Shown one piece after another: positions 7,518 to 16,894 of a stretch of DNA of 40,785 nucleotides. A program made the position numbers and the translations under genes. Under the pieces are notes generated by a model. That model searched no databases. It saw only the letters and a list, made by a program, of their open reading frames with translations, and was not told where the DNA came from. Source of the DNA: SZUA-287 sp036397975 (GTDB lineage Bacteria; Bacteroidota; Ignavibacteria; UBA10030; UBA6906); NCBI GenBank assembly GCA_036397975.1, contig DASWHW010000109.1:1-40785 (forward strand), read 5' to 3'. Numbering within the stretch: position 1 is the stretch's first letter; each line of letters starts with the position of its first letter.

Positions 7518-8879
7518 CTACAATTCTTCCACGACGACCTGCGGCGTTACGGCACTCTTTTTCATTAAGGCAGGCCAGTAGGCGATCACTTCGCTCGGCT
7601 TCGGACGGCCGCCGGCAAATCCAGTCACAGCGGGAGGGCCAGTCAGGATGAGCGGCGCGAGTTCCATTCCAAATCGTTGGACTGACGAGTATTCCGAACC
7701 ACGCACGCCAATGCGGAGGACGACTTCATTCGGCTCAGCGATGGGTGGCGCGATAGAACCATGACTGGAATTGTACCCGAGAAATTCGGAGCGAATTTCA
7801 TCAAACTGAAGACCCAGATCTGCAAGCCTTGTTCGGAGAATCTGATCTGCAGCCTTCGCTTTTTCGAGTGCTTCAGGCCATGCATAGGTCAGTGTACCGA
7901 TCGCTGTATAGCCATCGAGATACGACATCGACACCTTGTATGAATCGGTTGCGGGTCGTCCCTTCACTCCAGAAACAGTCACGCGATTCGGGCCAGAGTC
8001 TTTCAACTGGATGGTCGTGAAATCCGCGATGCAGTCGGGAGTGATGTACTCTGCAGGATTTCCGATTTCGTACAGGAGCTGCTCTTTGACAGTCTGCATC
8101 GACACAAGGCCGCCGGTGTTTTCATGCTTCGTAATCACGATATCAGCATTCGGGTACGCTTCGGCGATCGGGAAGCCGATGTGTGCGATATCCGGAACAG
8201 CTCGCCAGTCGGCCGAGAAATTTCCACCGCTCGCCTGTCCTCCACACTCCAGAATATGTCCGGCGACGGTTCCCGCGGCGATTTTGTCCCAGTCGTTTTC
8301 TTTCCATCCGAATTCAAAAATCATCGGAGCAAGGGTAAGTCCGGTATCGGTCGTTCGACCGGTGATGACAATATTTGCACCCTTCCGAAGAGCCTCGACA
8401 ATCGGCCATGCGCCGAAATAGACATTCGCGCTCATCACCTTGTCCCTTACTGCGTCGAGAGATTCCTGGCTTTCCATGTTCTTCAGTGGGACACCGTTGA
8501 CCTTCAGATCATCAATTTGGTCGAGAATATCATCGCCAAGCACGACAGCGATTTTTAATCCTGTGATTCCCAGTTTCCGAGCAACCGCGAATATAGCATC
8601 GCGACATGCTGTGGGATTGACCCCTCCCCCGTTGGTGATCACCTTGATATTCTTCTTGACGAGGACCGGGAGGATACGCTCCATCAAGGGGACAAGGTCC
8701 CTGGCGTACCCAAGGGATGGGTCCTTTCTCTTTTGCTTTTGCATGATGGACATGGTCACTTCGGCCAGGTAGTCCATCATCATGTAATCGACCGGGCCTT
8801 TGGTCACTTGATCGTACGGGGCGTTCAGCAAATCTCCCCAAAAACCTTGACCACTTGCTATGCGAATGTTTTCTTTCAT
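7518..8879 (-). CDS. AtuA-like protein (DUF1446 domain)
   Basis: This 453-residue protein starts ENIRIASGQGFWGDLLNAPYDQVTKGPVDYMMMDYLAEVTMSIMQKQK and has the DUF1446 landmarks VITNGGGVNPTACRDAI, VVLGDDI, NIVITGRTTDTGLTLAPMIFEFGW and ILECGGQASGGNFSADW. The family is named after AtuA of the Pseudomonas acyclic terpene (citronellol/geraniol) pathway, but its biochemical activity is not established, and none of the other atu genes are near. It starts 3 nt after aspS and is followed within 9 nt by the small AtuA-like gene, in one operon with translation genes. Confidence 0.85.
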   Translation of the reverse strand: MKENIRIASGQGFWGDLLNAPYDQVTKGPVDYMMMDYLAEVTMSIMQKQKRKDPSLGYARDLVPLMERILPVLVKKNIKVITNGGGVNPTACRDAIFAVARKLGITGLKIAVVLGDDILDQIDDLKVNGVPLKNMESQESLDAVRDKVMSANVYFGAWPIVEALRKGANIVITGRTTDTGLTLAPMIFEFGWKENDWDKIAAGTVAGHILECGGQASGGNFSADWRAVPDIAHIGFPIAEAYPNADIVITKHENTGGLVSMQTVKEQLLYEIGNPAEYITPDCIADFTTIQLKDSGPNRVTVSGVKGRPATDSYKVSMSYLDGYTAIGTLTYAWPEALEKAKAADQILRTRLADLGLQFDEIRSEFLGYNSSHGSIAPPIAEPNEVVLRIGVRGSEYSSVQRFGMELAPLILTGPPAVTGFAGGRPKPSEVIAYWPALMKKSAVTPQVVVEEL

Positions 8880-8882
8880 TTT

Positions 8883-10649
8883 TCAGACAATGCGGATATG
8901 CAATTCCTTCAACTGACGATCATCGACTTCGCTCGGTGCTTCGTCCATAAGCGATACGGCACTCGCTGTTTTTGGAAACGCAATAACATCGCGAATTGAT
9001 TTCATTCCGGTGAGAAGCATTACGAGCCGGTCAAAGCCAAATGCAATCCCGCCATGAGGTGGCGCTCCGTATTTGAAGGCGTTGAGGAGGAACCCAAATT
9101 TTTTATATGCTTCATCCTTATCAATCCCCAAGAGCTTGAATACCTGCTGTTGCAGTTGGGAATCATGGATTCTGATTGAACCGCCGGCAATTTCGTTTCC
9201 GTTCAGGACTAGGTCATATGCTCGCGCCCTCATCTTGCCGGGATCTGCTTCCATCATAGGAATATCATCCATATGCGGCGAGGTAAAAGGATGATGTACG
9301 GCGACGTATCTTTTTTCTTCTTCGCTAAACTCAAACAGCGGAAACTCAGTTACCCATAACAAACTTTGTTTGGATGCATCGATCAGGTTAAGGCGTCGGG
9401 CCATCTCCAATCGGAGCCCTCCGAGAATTGAATACGCTTTTGACCATTGATCCGAAACCAGAAGAACCAGGTCGCCCTTCTTTGCGCCCATCGTCGCTGT
9501 AATCTTCTCAACGATTTCTTTCCCGAGAAACTTTTCGACTGCAGTTTCAATTCCGCTCTCGGTCCATTTGAAATAGACAAGACCGCCGGCGCCAAGGTTT
9601 TTTGTGAAGTCCACCAGCATATCCATCTGGTTCCGTGTCATGGAAGCTGCACCTGGAACGACAAACCCGGCAACAACCCCTCCCTTCTTGACGACATCTG
9701 TAAACACTTTGAAGCCGGAATTCTCCACAAGATCATTTATCGTGGTAAACTCAAGGCCAAAGCGTGTATCCGGTTTATCGCTACCGTACTTTTCCATCGC
9801 CGTCTTGTAGGTTAGGCGGGGAAATGGCGTTGCGATATCCGCGCCATGGATTTCCTTGAAGAAGCGAACCATCAGCCCTTCCGCGAGGGTGTAAACATCC
9901 TCCTCATCGACAAATGACATCTCGACATCGATCTGGGTAAATTCGGGCTGACGATCCGCCCGGAGGTCTTCATCGCGAAAGCACTTTACAATCTGGACAT
10001 ACCGGTCAAATCCGGAAACCATGAGGATTTGTTTGTACGTTTGCGGGGACTGAGGAAGTGCAAAAAACTTGCCGCGGTGCACACGGCTGGGCACTAGGTA
10101 ATCACGAGCTCCTTCTGGCGTGCTTTTCATGAGCACCGGTGTTTCAATTTCAACGAAACGGTGTTCATCAAAATATCGATGCGTTACCTGGTACATGCGA
10201 CTACGCGTGAGAAGGTTCTCCTGCAAGGGACGACGGCGAAGGTCGAGATATCGGTATTTGAGGCGAAGGTCCTCACCCGTCTCCAGTTTATCTTCAATCG
10301 GGAATGGAGGAGTTTCCGCCTTGTTGAGTATGGTAAGTTCCTCGGCAAGAATGTCGATTTCCCCCGTTGCAGTTTCCGGGTTCTCGGTTCCCTTTGGACG
10401 ATGTTCAACAACGCCCGTTACCGAGATGACAAATTCATTCCGGAGTTCCTTCGCCTTGTTGTGTGCTTCGCTTTTGTGTTTTGGATTGAAGACGACCTGG
10501 ATTTTCCCGTACCGGTCACGCAGATCAATGAAGATAACTCCGCCGAGATCTCGCCGGATATCGACCCATCCGTTGAGTGTAATCTTCTTCCCGATATCTT
10601 GAATACGTAATTCGCCGCAGGTGTGTGAGCGCTTCCGAAATGACGACAA
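8883..10649 (-). CDS. aspS: aspartyl-tRNA synthetase
   Basis: This charges tRNA-Asp in the cytoplasm. The 588-residue protein has the bacterial layout: N-terminal OB-fold (ITLNGWVDIRRDLGGVIFIDLRDRYGKIQVVF), class II catalytic domain with motif 2 FRDEDLRADRQPEFTQIDVEMSF, a GAD insertion (about 290-410), and motif 3 GIAFGFDRLVMLL. The start is a TTG at 10649 with GGAG about 7 nt upstream. Homologues begin close to the THTCGELR motif, so the start cannot be much further upstream. It heads the operon that ends with lolD. Promoter candidates upstream are ambiguous. Confidence 0.96.
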   Translation of the reverse strand: MSSFRKRSHTCGELRIQDIGKKITLNGWVDIRRDLGGVIFIDLRDRYGKIQVVFNPKHKSEAHNKAKELRNEFVISVTGVVEHRPKGTENPETATGEIDILAEELTILNKAETPPFPIEDKLETGEDLRLKYRYLDLRRRPLQENLLTRSRMYQVTHRYFDEHRFVEIETPVLMKSTPEGARDYLVPSRVHRGKFFALPQSPQTYKQILMVSGFDRYVQIVKCFRDEDLRADRQPEFTQIDVEMSFVDEEDVYTLAEGLMVRFFKEIHGADIATPFPRLTYKTAMEKYGSDKPDTRFGLEFTTINDLVENSGFKVFTDVVKKGGVVAGFVVPGAASMTRNQMDMLVDFTKNLGAGGLVYFKWTESGIETAVEKFLGKEIVEKITATMGAKKGDLVLLVSDQWSKAYSILGGLRLEMARRLNLIDASKQSLLWVTEFPLFEFSEEEKRYVAVHHPFTSPHMDDIPMMEADPGKMRARAYDLVLNGNEIAGGSIRIHDSQLQQQVFKLLGIDKDEAYKKFGFLLNAFKYGAPPHGGIAFGFDRLVMLLTGMKSIRDVIAFPKTASAVSLMDEAPSEVDDRQLKELHIRIV

Positions 10650-10800
10650 CGAGGTCTCCGAAGGATGTATCGCTATAACTCAGTACTGATCAAACAGTTA
10701 AATGCGGGGCAAATATATGCAAAAATCAGGTGAGTATCAACGAAAGGAGTTGGAAGAGGATCGACTTTCACTCACTCTCTTGGATTTAAGAGACAAGCCA

Positions 10801-11406
10801 TCAGGATGATTTGTTTCCGCGTTCGAGCAGTTGAAGCAAACCTTTCCTCGCTTGCGGCCATTCCTCGAAGAGTATACTGTAGTAGACTGTATCTCGCATT
10901 CGAGGCGTCGCCGTCACCATATGCTTGCGGAGTGTTCCCTCTTCTTTTGCTCCAATGCGCACCAGGGCGTTCCTTGAAGGAAGGTTCAATGCGTCAGTTT
11001 TGAATTCCACCCGGACGCACTTCAATTCCTGAAAAGCATGTTCGAGAAGAAGAAGCTTTGCTTCGGTATTGATTCCGCTTCGTTGCCACCGTGGAGCTAA
11101 CCATGTCCAACCGATTTCAACACGTCTGTTGAAAGGATCAATATTGCCATACCTTGTCGATCCGACCACCTCCTCGTCCACTTTTTCAATAATCGAAAAT
11201 GGAATCGCCTGGCCCCGATCCCTTTCGCGGAAGGCTCTCTTGAGGTACTCCTCCATCTGTTCTTCCGTTTCGATAGGAAACGGAGTGAACTTCCAGATCG
11301 CTGGATCTAGTCCCACCGCCACAAGTGCCTCTTTGTGTTTCATTGACAAGGGAACCAGCCGCACAAGATTTCCTTCCAATGTTGGTTGTCTGTTTTGATC
11401 GATCAT
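10801..11406 (-). CDS. GNAT family N-acetyltransferase, RimJ/RimL-like
   Basis: This 201-residue protein has the Acetyltransf_3 pattern: LEGNLVRLVPLSMKHKEALVAVGLD at the N-terminus, then FSIIEKVDEEVVGSTRYGNIDPFNRRVEIGWTWLAPRWQRSGINTEAKLLLLEHAF (the acetyl-CoA binding strand and helix) and VEFKTDALNLPSRNALVRIGAKEEGTLRKHM. The last part is typical of protein N-alpha or small-molecule acetyltransferases of the RimJ/RimL type. The substrate is unknown. It is transcribed away from the DinB-like gene across a 146-nt spacer and has only a weak ribosome binding site. Confidence 0.85.
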   Translation of the reverse strand: MIDQNRQPTLEGNLVRLVPLSMKHKEALVAVGLDPAIWKFTPFPIETEEQMEEYLKRAFRERDRGQAIPFSIIEKVDEEVVGSTRYGNIDPFNRRVEIGWTWLAPRWQRSGINTEAKLLLLEHAFQELKCVRVEFKTDALNLPSRNALVRIGAKEEGTLRKHMVTATPRMRDTVYYSILFEEWPQARKGLLQLLERGNKSS

Positions 11407-11472
11407 GTTTATCTCTTTACTATGGCGGCGATAGCATTAACGAAGGAATGTACAAAATCGGCTTCGCCACAG

Positions 11473-11493
11473 CAAGGCCTGCCATGCGCCTTG
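11473..11493. repeat. inverted repeat between divergent genes
   Basis: CAAGGC and GCCTTG are perfect 6-bp arms around a 9-bp spacer, in the 146-nt region between the GNAT and DinB-like genes. It could be an operator shared by both. The arms are short, so confidence is low. The rest of the spacer holds only weak promoter-like sequences. Confidence 0.25.
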
Positions 11494-11552
11494 ATTCCCA
11501 CTGAAGGAGTGTTTACCTTTTTCAATAATTCTTTAATACTAGGAAGGCCTCA

Positions 11553-12026
11553 ATGAATATTCAAGAACGTTCAAGGCTGATAGAAAAAATCAAAGAACTT
11601 CCACGCCAGGCTGAAGACATCGTTAGAGGCTTGAACGATGATCAACTGAACACACCCTATCGCGACGGTGGTTGGACCCCGCGACAAGTAATCCACCACC
11701 TGGCCGACTCGCATATGAATGCCGTTATTCGGATGAAACTCATTCTCACGGAAGACCATCCAACGCTCAAGACGTATGATCAGAATGAATGGGCGGTTCT
11801 CGCAGACACCAATGAATCCATACAGTCCTCTCTCTCCATCCTGAAAGGGTTGCATGAACGTTGGGGAATTCTCCTTGGAAAAGTAAAGGATTCTGAATGG
11901 AGCCGGAAGGCCGAGCATCCGGAAAGCGGCGAAATAACTCTCAAACAGCTTCTCGTGACCTATGCGCGACACGGTGAGAATCATGTCGCACAGATTTCCA
12001 ACCTTCGAAAAGCCAAGAGCTGGTAA
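11553..12026 (+). CDS. DinB/YfiT-like putative metal-dependent enzyme
   Basis: This 157-residue protein matches the YfiT/DinB four-helix fold. It contains DGGWTPRQVIHHLADSHMNAVIRMKLILTEDHPTLKTYDQNEWA, typical of the YfiT subgroup, and a C-terminal HGENHVAQI. His48 or His49, together with His140 and His144, would be the metal ligands; their spacing agrees with YfiT. Relatives include bacillithiol and mycothiol transferases, but most members have no proven reaction. A good AGGAAGG ribosome binding site precedes the ATG. The stop overlaps the plsC start as TAATG, so the two are translationally coupled. Confidence 0.85.
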   Translation: MNIQERSRLIEKIKELPRQAEDIVRGLNDDQLNTPYRDGGWTPRQVIHHLADSHMNAVIRMKLILTEDHPTLKTYDQNEWAVLADTNESIQSSLSILKGLHERWGILLGKVKDSEWSRKAEHPESGEITLKQLLVTYARHGENHVAQISNLRKAKSW

Positions 12027-12817
12027 TGCTTTCCCCCTCTCGATCTATCCTCGTCTGGTTTCTGATCTGCCTTTTGATAGTTGTCTGGCTCCCTCTTCTC
12101 TCCGTAATCCGAATATTTGATAGGGATCCTGTCGCCTACCGGACAGGAAGAATGTTCCGTCGTCTTGGCAAGGCAATGACGCAGGTGAACCCAAGCTGGC
12201 AGGTCATTGTCTCGGGAGAAATCATCGAGAATGTTCGGAACCCTTACGTTGTCGTCAGCAATCATCAATCGTTGGCCGACATTCCCATCATTTCCAACCT
12301 CCCATGGGAGATGAAATGGATTGGAAAAGATGTGCTGTTCCGTCTCCCGATAATCGGGTGGATGATGAAACTATCAAAGGACATCGCCGTGGATAGGGAT
12401 GATGCACGCAGCGGCGCCCGTGCTCTTCTAAAGGCGAGGGATGTCCTGACAAAACATTGCTCCATTATGATGTTCCCGGAAGGAACACGGTCACGTGACG
12501 GAAGGATTTACAGATTCACGGATGGTGCCTTCCATCTGGCGATTAAGGCGCAGGTTCCTGTTCTTCCCATTGCGGTGGATGGCTCGTTCAATTGCCTTCC
12601 AAAGAATACGTGGCGATTTGGGGAACCGAGCACTATCAATGTGAAGGTTCTTCCTGCTGTCCCCACGCTGGGATTCACCTCCGCGGATCTACCCGCCCTT
12701 CGCGAAAAAGTCCGTTCGCTCATCGTCGCCCAAGTTGTGGAATGGCGGGGTGACGACCCCTCTGTCGTCGATGCAACAACCGCACAGCCTGTTTCAGAAA
12801 CAAAAAACCCCGCATGA
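12026..12817 (+). CDS. plsC: 1-acyl-sn-glycerol-3-phosphate acyltransferase
   Basis: PlsC adds the second acyl chain to lysophosphatidic acid in phospholipid synthesis at the inner membrane. The 263-residue protein has a membrane anchor at residues 8-28 (ILVWFLICLLIVVWLPLLSVI), the catalytic NHQSLAD motif at 79-85 (His80, Asp85), and the glycerol-phosphate binding EGTRSRDG at 152-159. The motif VPVLPIAVDGS follows as usual. The ATG overlaps the DinB-like stop by one base. The stop codon lies inside the loop of the terminator hairpin that follows. Confidence 0.92.
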   Translation: MLSPSRSILVWFLICLLIVVWLPLLSVIRIFDRDPVAYRTGRMFRRLGKAMTQVNPSWQVIVSGEIIENVRNPYVVVSNHQSLADIPIISNLPWEMKWIGKDVLFRLPIIGWMMKLSKDIAVDRDDARSGARALLKARDVLTKHCSIMMFPEGTRSRDGRIYRFTDGAFHLAIKAQVPVLPIAVDGSFNCLPKNTWRFGEPSTINVKVLPAVPTLGFTSADLPALREKVRSLIVAQVVEWRGDDPSVVDATTAQPVSETKNPA

Positions 12818-12831
12818 GCGGGGTTTTCTTT
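12802..12831. terminator. bidirectional intrinsic terminator
   Basis: AACCCCGC and GCGGGGTT form an 8-bp stem around the loop ATGA (12814-12817). Downstream on the plus strand is TTCTTT; on the minus strand there is a run of six T. It can terminate both plsC (plus) and dnaE-trxA (minus), which converge here. The TGA in the loop is the plsC stop codon. Confidence 0.9.
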
Positions 12832-12849
12832 GCTGATAGCACAAACGCG

Positions 12850-13173
12850 TTACGCAACATGCGGAACAATTTTGTCCAATAAGTTTTTCTTCGGGACCGC
12901 ACCCACGATCTGCTCCACTACTTGTCCATTTTTGAAGACCATGAGCGTTGGGATACTTCTGATTCCATACTTCATGGATGCCTGTGGATTTGCATCAACG
13001 TCCATTTTTCCGACTTTGAGTTTTCCGTCGTAGTCCTTGGCTATCTCCTCTACGATCGGGGCAACCATCTTGCATGGACCACACCAGACAGCCCAAAAGT
13101 CAATAAGCACCGGCGTCTCTGACTTCATTACCTCTGTCTCAAAGTTCTCATCCGTTATTTCAATTGGCTTCAT
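12850..13173 (-). CDS. trxA: thioredoxin
   Basis: This 107-residue protein is a standard cytoplasmic thioredoxin. It has the active site WCGPC at 30-34, the buried Asp25, the cis-proline in SIPTLMVF and the C-terminal glycine QIVGAVPK. It reduces disulfides of ribonucleotide reductase and other enzymes using thioredoxin reductase. AGGGAG lies about 6 nt before the ATG. It follows dnaE by 36 nt on the same strand, so the two probably share a transcript. Confidence 0.96.
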   Translation of the reverse strand: MKPIEITDENFETEVMKSETPVLIDFWAVWCGPCKMVAPIVEEIAKDYDGKLKVGKMDVDANPQASMKYGIRSIPTLMVFKNGQVVEQIVGAVPKKNLLDKIVPHVA

Positions 13174-13209
13174 GTTTCTCCCTGTTCCACAAAATAAATT
13201 GAGAAGTTT

Positions 13210-16200
13210 CTAGTTACTTGTAAAGCGCACAGACTGATCGCCCAAGAGCTTCTTTGCTTCGCCAAGAAACGCATCCGACGGCTCAACATTGAACTTCCGT
13301 GTATGAAACCGACGCACCGTATCGGCTTCCATAACCGTAAGGTAGCAGGAACAGTTCCCTTCGTGCTGTTCCATCAGATGCTTCAGCTTGATAATTGTAT
13401 CCTCTTTAAGATCACGAAGATTCATTGATAAGATAACACTTTTTGTAAACTTTTCCCTCACGCGCTCCATCGGAACCACCTCGTTTACAAGGATCTTGAG
13501 TGCGTCGCCGCTGAGCTCGCCCTTGCCGGTCACCATCACCATCGCATCCTGCACAAGGATGTTCTCGTATTTTGAAAACGCATCAGAGAAAACAATGCAC
13601 TCGCATTTTCCTGTAAAGTCTTCGAGCGAGACAAAGGCCATTGTGTTATTGCGCTTGTCAATCTTCCTCTTCACACCCGTGACGATGCCGCAGGCCTTCA
13701 CCGTTTTGCCCGACTGAAAACCCTCCAGCGCTCCAAGATGCACATTCGCAAACTCATTGACTTCTTGTTTGAACTTCAACAGCGGATGTCCGGAAACGTA
13801 GAAACCGAGGACACTTTTCTCTCGTGAGAGCTTTTCGCTTTCGGACCAAGGCGTTACATCGATAAGGTGTGGCTGATGTGCTTGCGACGAAGAGGAGCTT
13901 TCTGATTCGTCAAACAATCCTCCCTGTCCGTTCATCGCATGGTTTTGAACGGAGAGACCGAATGCTGCTGCTCTTTCAACATTCTCAAAGAATTGCGCGC
14001 GGTTCAGTCCCATGGAATCAAACGCGCCAGCCTGCACAAGACTCTCGAGACACTTCTTGTTGACAAGGCGAAGATCAAGGCGGCTGCAAAAATCAAACAG
14101 GTTGACAAAAGGCCCGTTCTCCCCTCGAGCAGAAACAACGCTTTGCATGGCTCCCTCCCCGACATTCTTGATTGCGCAAAGTCCGAACCGGATGGAAGTG
14201 GCCGATACTGCAAAATCCATGGCGCTCTCATTCACATCCGGTGGAAGGACACGAATGCCTGCACTTCTGCAATCCTCAATCAACTTCACAATTCGATCCG
14301 TATCGCCTATTTCGGAAGATAATGTTGCGGCCATGAACTCGGATCGATAGTGCGCCTTCAGATACGCGGTCTGGTACGCCAGGACCGAATAGGCAACGCT
14401 GTGAGACTTGTTGAAGCCATACGATGCAAACTTCTCAATCAAATCAAATATATCACCTGCAACCTTGTTTGCGGTTCCGCTTGTGACCGCCCCGTCGACA
14501 AACTCGCGTTTCAAATCTGCCATCTGGTTCTTGTCTTTCTTCCCCATCGCACGGCGCATCAGATCCGCCTTTGCCAAAGTGAACCCTGCGATTTCCGTGG
14601 CGATTTTCATCACCTGTTCTTGATAGACAATGATCCCATAAGTCTCCCGCAGCACATCTTCGAGTTTCGGGTGGATATAGGAGATCTGTTGCGTCCCAAG
14701 TTTGCGTTCGATAAAGTCACCAATCATTTCCATCGGACCGGGACGATAGAGCGCATTCATGGCAACCAGGTCGGTAATTGCTGAGGGCTTCAGTTTTCTC
14801 AGCCAGTCCTGCATTCCGGAGCTTTCGAACTGGAAAACACCAACGGTGTCTCCACGCGAGAACAGATCAAACGTCGCCGGATCTTCCTCCGGAATAGATT
14901 CAAGGTTGATCCTGATGCCATGCCCGGTCTCAATAAGTTCAAGGGCATTGTCAATAACCGAAAGTGTCCGGAGCCCCAGGAAGTCCATTTTTAACAAGCC
15001 TGCTGTCTCGAGATCCTTCATGTTATACTGGGTCATGACCTCGGTACTGGGGGTCTTGTACAGCGGCACATAATCACTGATGTTACCGGGTGCGATAACA
15101 ACTCCTGCCGCATGGATTCCGGAATTCCGATTCATTCCTTCGAGGGTCAGCGAGACATCAATCAAGGTGTTGATTTTTGGGTCGTTGCTTTCCTTCACCC
15201 ATTTCAACTCCGCAACGGATTTCAAAGCATCCGACAATGGCCGAACCCTCCCTAGTTCAACCGGGATTTGCTTTGTAATGGAATCAATGGTGCTAAGCGG
15301 AATCCCAAGAACTCTGCCGACATCTTTAAGGACTGCCCGGGATGAAAGCGTCCCAAAAGTGATAATCTGAGAGACCGATTCCTGTCCGTACTTTTTCCGC
15401 ACGTAGTTGATCACCTGCTCGCGCTTATCGTCGGAGAAATCAACGTCAATATCAGGCATACTGACACGGTCGGGATTGAGAAAACGTTCAAAGAGTAATT
15501 CATATTTTATTGGATCGACATTGGTAATGCGCAACGAATAGGATACAACGCTCCCCGCAGCGCTTCCCCTCCCTGGGCCGACAGAAATCCCCATGTCACG
15601 CGCAGCTGCAATAAAATCCTGAACGATGAGAAAATACCCAGCGTACCCCATCCTCCTGATAACTCCAATTTCGTGCTCCAGCCTCTGCCGAACTTCCGCC
15701 GTGGCATCAGGGTAACGGCGGGCGAATCCTTCACGCGAAAGCTTCTCGAAGTAATCATCGATCGTATCAACTCCACTTCCTTCGGGGATTGGAAACCTCG
15801 GCATATAGTTTCCTGTAAGATCCAGTTCGAGATTACACTTTTCCGCTACCTCAAGAGTCGAGTTTATTGCTTCTGGGCAGTCTTCAAAAAGTTCCAGCAT
15901 CTCCTTGGTGCTCTTAAAGTAAACCTGATCAGTCTGATAACGCAGTTCAGTATAATCTGGAGTGTTCGTACTGCTGGCGTTTGGGATCAACAACAGCACG
16001 TTGTGGGCGATCGCATGCTCTTGCTTGAGGTAATGAACATCGTTTGTGCAGATCAACTTCAGCCCCAAATCCTTCGCGAGCTGCGGAGCCTTCTGGCGAA
16101 CAATGGCCTCGCGGTCTATCCCATGGTTTTGAATCTCGATATAAAAATCATCGTGAAAGATGTCTTTGTAGATCTCTGCAGCTTCATATGCAAGCCGATC

Positions 16201-16674
16201 GTCGCCATTGATGAGATGTGCCGAAACCACACCTCCCGCACAAGCAGATGTCGCTACAAGCCCTTCGCTATGTTCACGCAGAATGGAGGAGTCAATACGT
16301 GGTTTGTAGTAGAAACCTTCAAGGTGCCCCGCGGTGCAGAGTTTGATTAGGTTCCTGTATCCAGTCTCGTTTTTTGCGAGCAGAAGAAGATGGTGGTATG
16401 CCCCCCGTTTTCCCCCTCCTTCAGTTACCTGAGTATCCTTGTCGAACCTGCTCCCCTTCGTCACAATATACGCCTCCATGCCAACAATCGGCTTGATCCC
16501 AGCTTTCTTTGCCTTCTTGTAGAACTCAATCGCACCGAACATCACGCCATGATCAGTTAACGCCACCGCCGGCATGTTTTCCCTCACCGCAGCGGCAATC
16601 AGGTCATCAATGCGAAAAGCTCCGTCCAGAAGACTGTAGTCAGAGTGATTGTGGAGATGGACAAATTGTGTCAT
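13210..16674 (-). CDS. dnaE: DNA polymerase III alpha subunit
   Basis: This is the replicative polymerase subunit. The 1154-residue protein has the N-terminal PHP domain (FVHLHNHSDYSLLDGAF), the palm motifs GPGRGSAAGSVVSY (365-379) and PDIDVDFSDDKRE (407-419, catalytic Asp409 and Asp411), the fingers domain with YGFNKSHSVAYSVLAYQTAYLKAHY, a helix-hairpin-helix region (RLDLRLVNKKCLESLVQAGAFD) and a C-terminal OB-fold (VKACGIVTGVKRKIDKRNNTMAFVSLEDFTG). The length is normal for DnaE1. A promoter at 16705-16733 gives a leader of about 23 nt. The trxA gene follows. Confidence 0.97.
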   Translation of the reverse strand: MTQFVHLHNHSDYSLLDGAFRIDDLIAAAVRENMPAVALTDHGVMFGAIEFYKKAKKAGIKPIVGMEAYIVTKGSRFDKDTQVTEGGGKRGAYHHLLLLAKNETGYRNLIKLCTAGHLEGFYYKPRIDSSILREHSEGLVATSACAGGVVSAHLINGDDRLAYEAAEIYKDIFHDDFYIEIQNHGIDREAIVRQKAPQLAKDLGLKLICTNDVHYLKQEHAIAHNVLLLIPNASSTNTPDYTELRYQTDQVYFKSTKEMLELFEDCPEAINSTLEVAEKCNLELDLTGNYMPRFPIPEGSGVDTIDDYFEKLSREGFARRYPDATAEVRQRLEHEIGVIRRMGYAGYFLIVQDFIAAARDMGISVGPGRGSAAGSVVSYSLRITNVDPIKYELLFERFLNPDRVSMPDIDVDFSDDKREQVINYVRKKYGQESVSQIITFGTLSSRAVLKDVGRVLGIPLSTIDSITKQIPVELGRVRPLSDALKSVAELKWVKESNDPKINTLIDVSLTLEGMNRNSGIHAAGVVIAPGNISDYVPLYKTPSTEVMTQYNMKDLETAGLLKMDFLGLRTLSVIDNALELIETGHGIRINLESIPEEDPATFDLFSRGDTVGVFQFESSGMQDWLRKLKPSAITDLVAMNALYRPGPMEMIGDFIERKLGTQQISYIHPKLEDVLRETYGIIVYQEQVMKIATEIAGFTLAKADLMRRAMGKKDKNQMADLKREFVDGAVTSGTANKVAGDIFDLIEKFASYGFNKSHSVAYSVLAYQTAYLKAHYRSEFMAATLSSEIGDTDRIVKLIEDCRSAGIRVLPPDVNESAMDFAVSATSIRFGLCAIKNVGEGAMQSVVSARGENGPFVNLFDFCSRLDLRLVNKKCLESLVQAGAFDSMGLNRAQFFENVERAAAFGLSVQNHAMNGQGGLFDESESSSSSQAHQPHLIDVTPWSESEKLSREKSVLGFYVSGHPLLKFKQEVNEFANVHLGALEGFQSGKTVKACGIVTGVKRKIDKRNNTMAFVSLEDFTGKCECIVFSDAFSKYENILVQDAMVMVTGKGELSGDALKILVNEVVPMERVREKFTKSVILSMNLRDLKEDTIIKLKHLMEQHEGNCSCYLTVMEADTVRRFHTRKFNVEPSDAFLGEAKKLLGDQSVRFTSN

Positions 16675-16704
16675 GAGAGCAATCCTAGTTAAACTATCAG
16701 ATTG

Positions 16705-16733
16705 ATTCTATCGATGTGCGACGCCAAAGTCAA
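16705..16733 (-). promoter_or_regulatory. sigma70-type promoter of dnaE
   Basis: On the minus strand TTGACT (16728-16733) and TAGAAT (16705-16710) are exactly 17 bp apart. The start would be near 16698, about 23 nt upstream of the dnaE ATG. It lies in the 220-nt gap between proS and dnaE, in which I see no gene. Confidence 0.6.
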
Positions 16734-16894
16734 GAGCGCAACGAAGGAACTTATGCACAACTTACGAAGACAAAATGCAGATCATCGGGGATGGAAATCA
16801 GGGAAGAACCAACTGCCGCCGAACAAACTTGATACGGAAACGAAGAACCCATGATGAGGTCTGGTCTTACCTCCTCTCACAGAAAAACCTCCGC

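Noticed and set aside
10710..10740. Bacteroidetes-style box TATATTTG with TTG 20 bp upstream, before aspS
   Set aside because: It matches the consensus, but the other promoters here are sigma70-like and other candidates (TTGATC, TATAGC) overlap, so I cannot choose.
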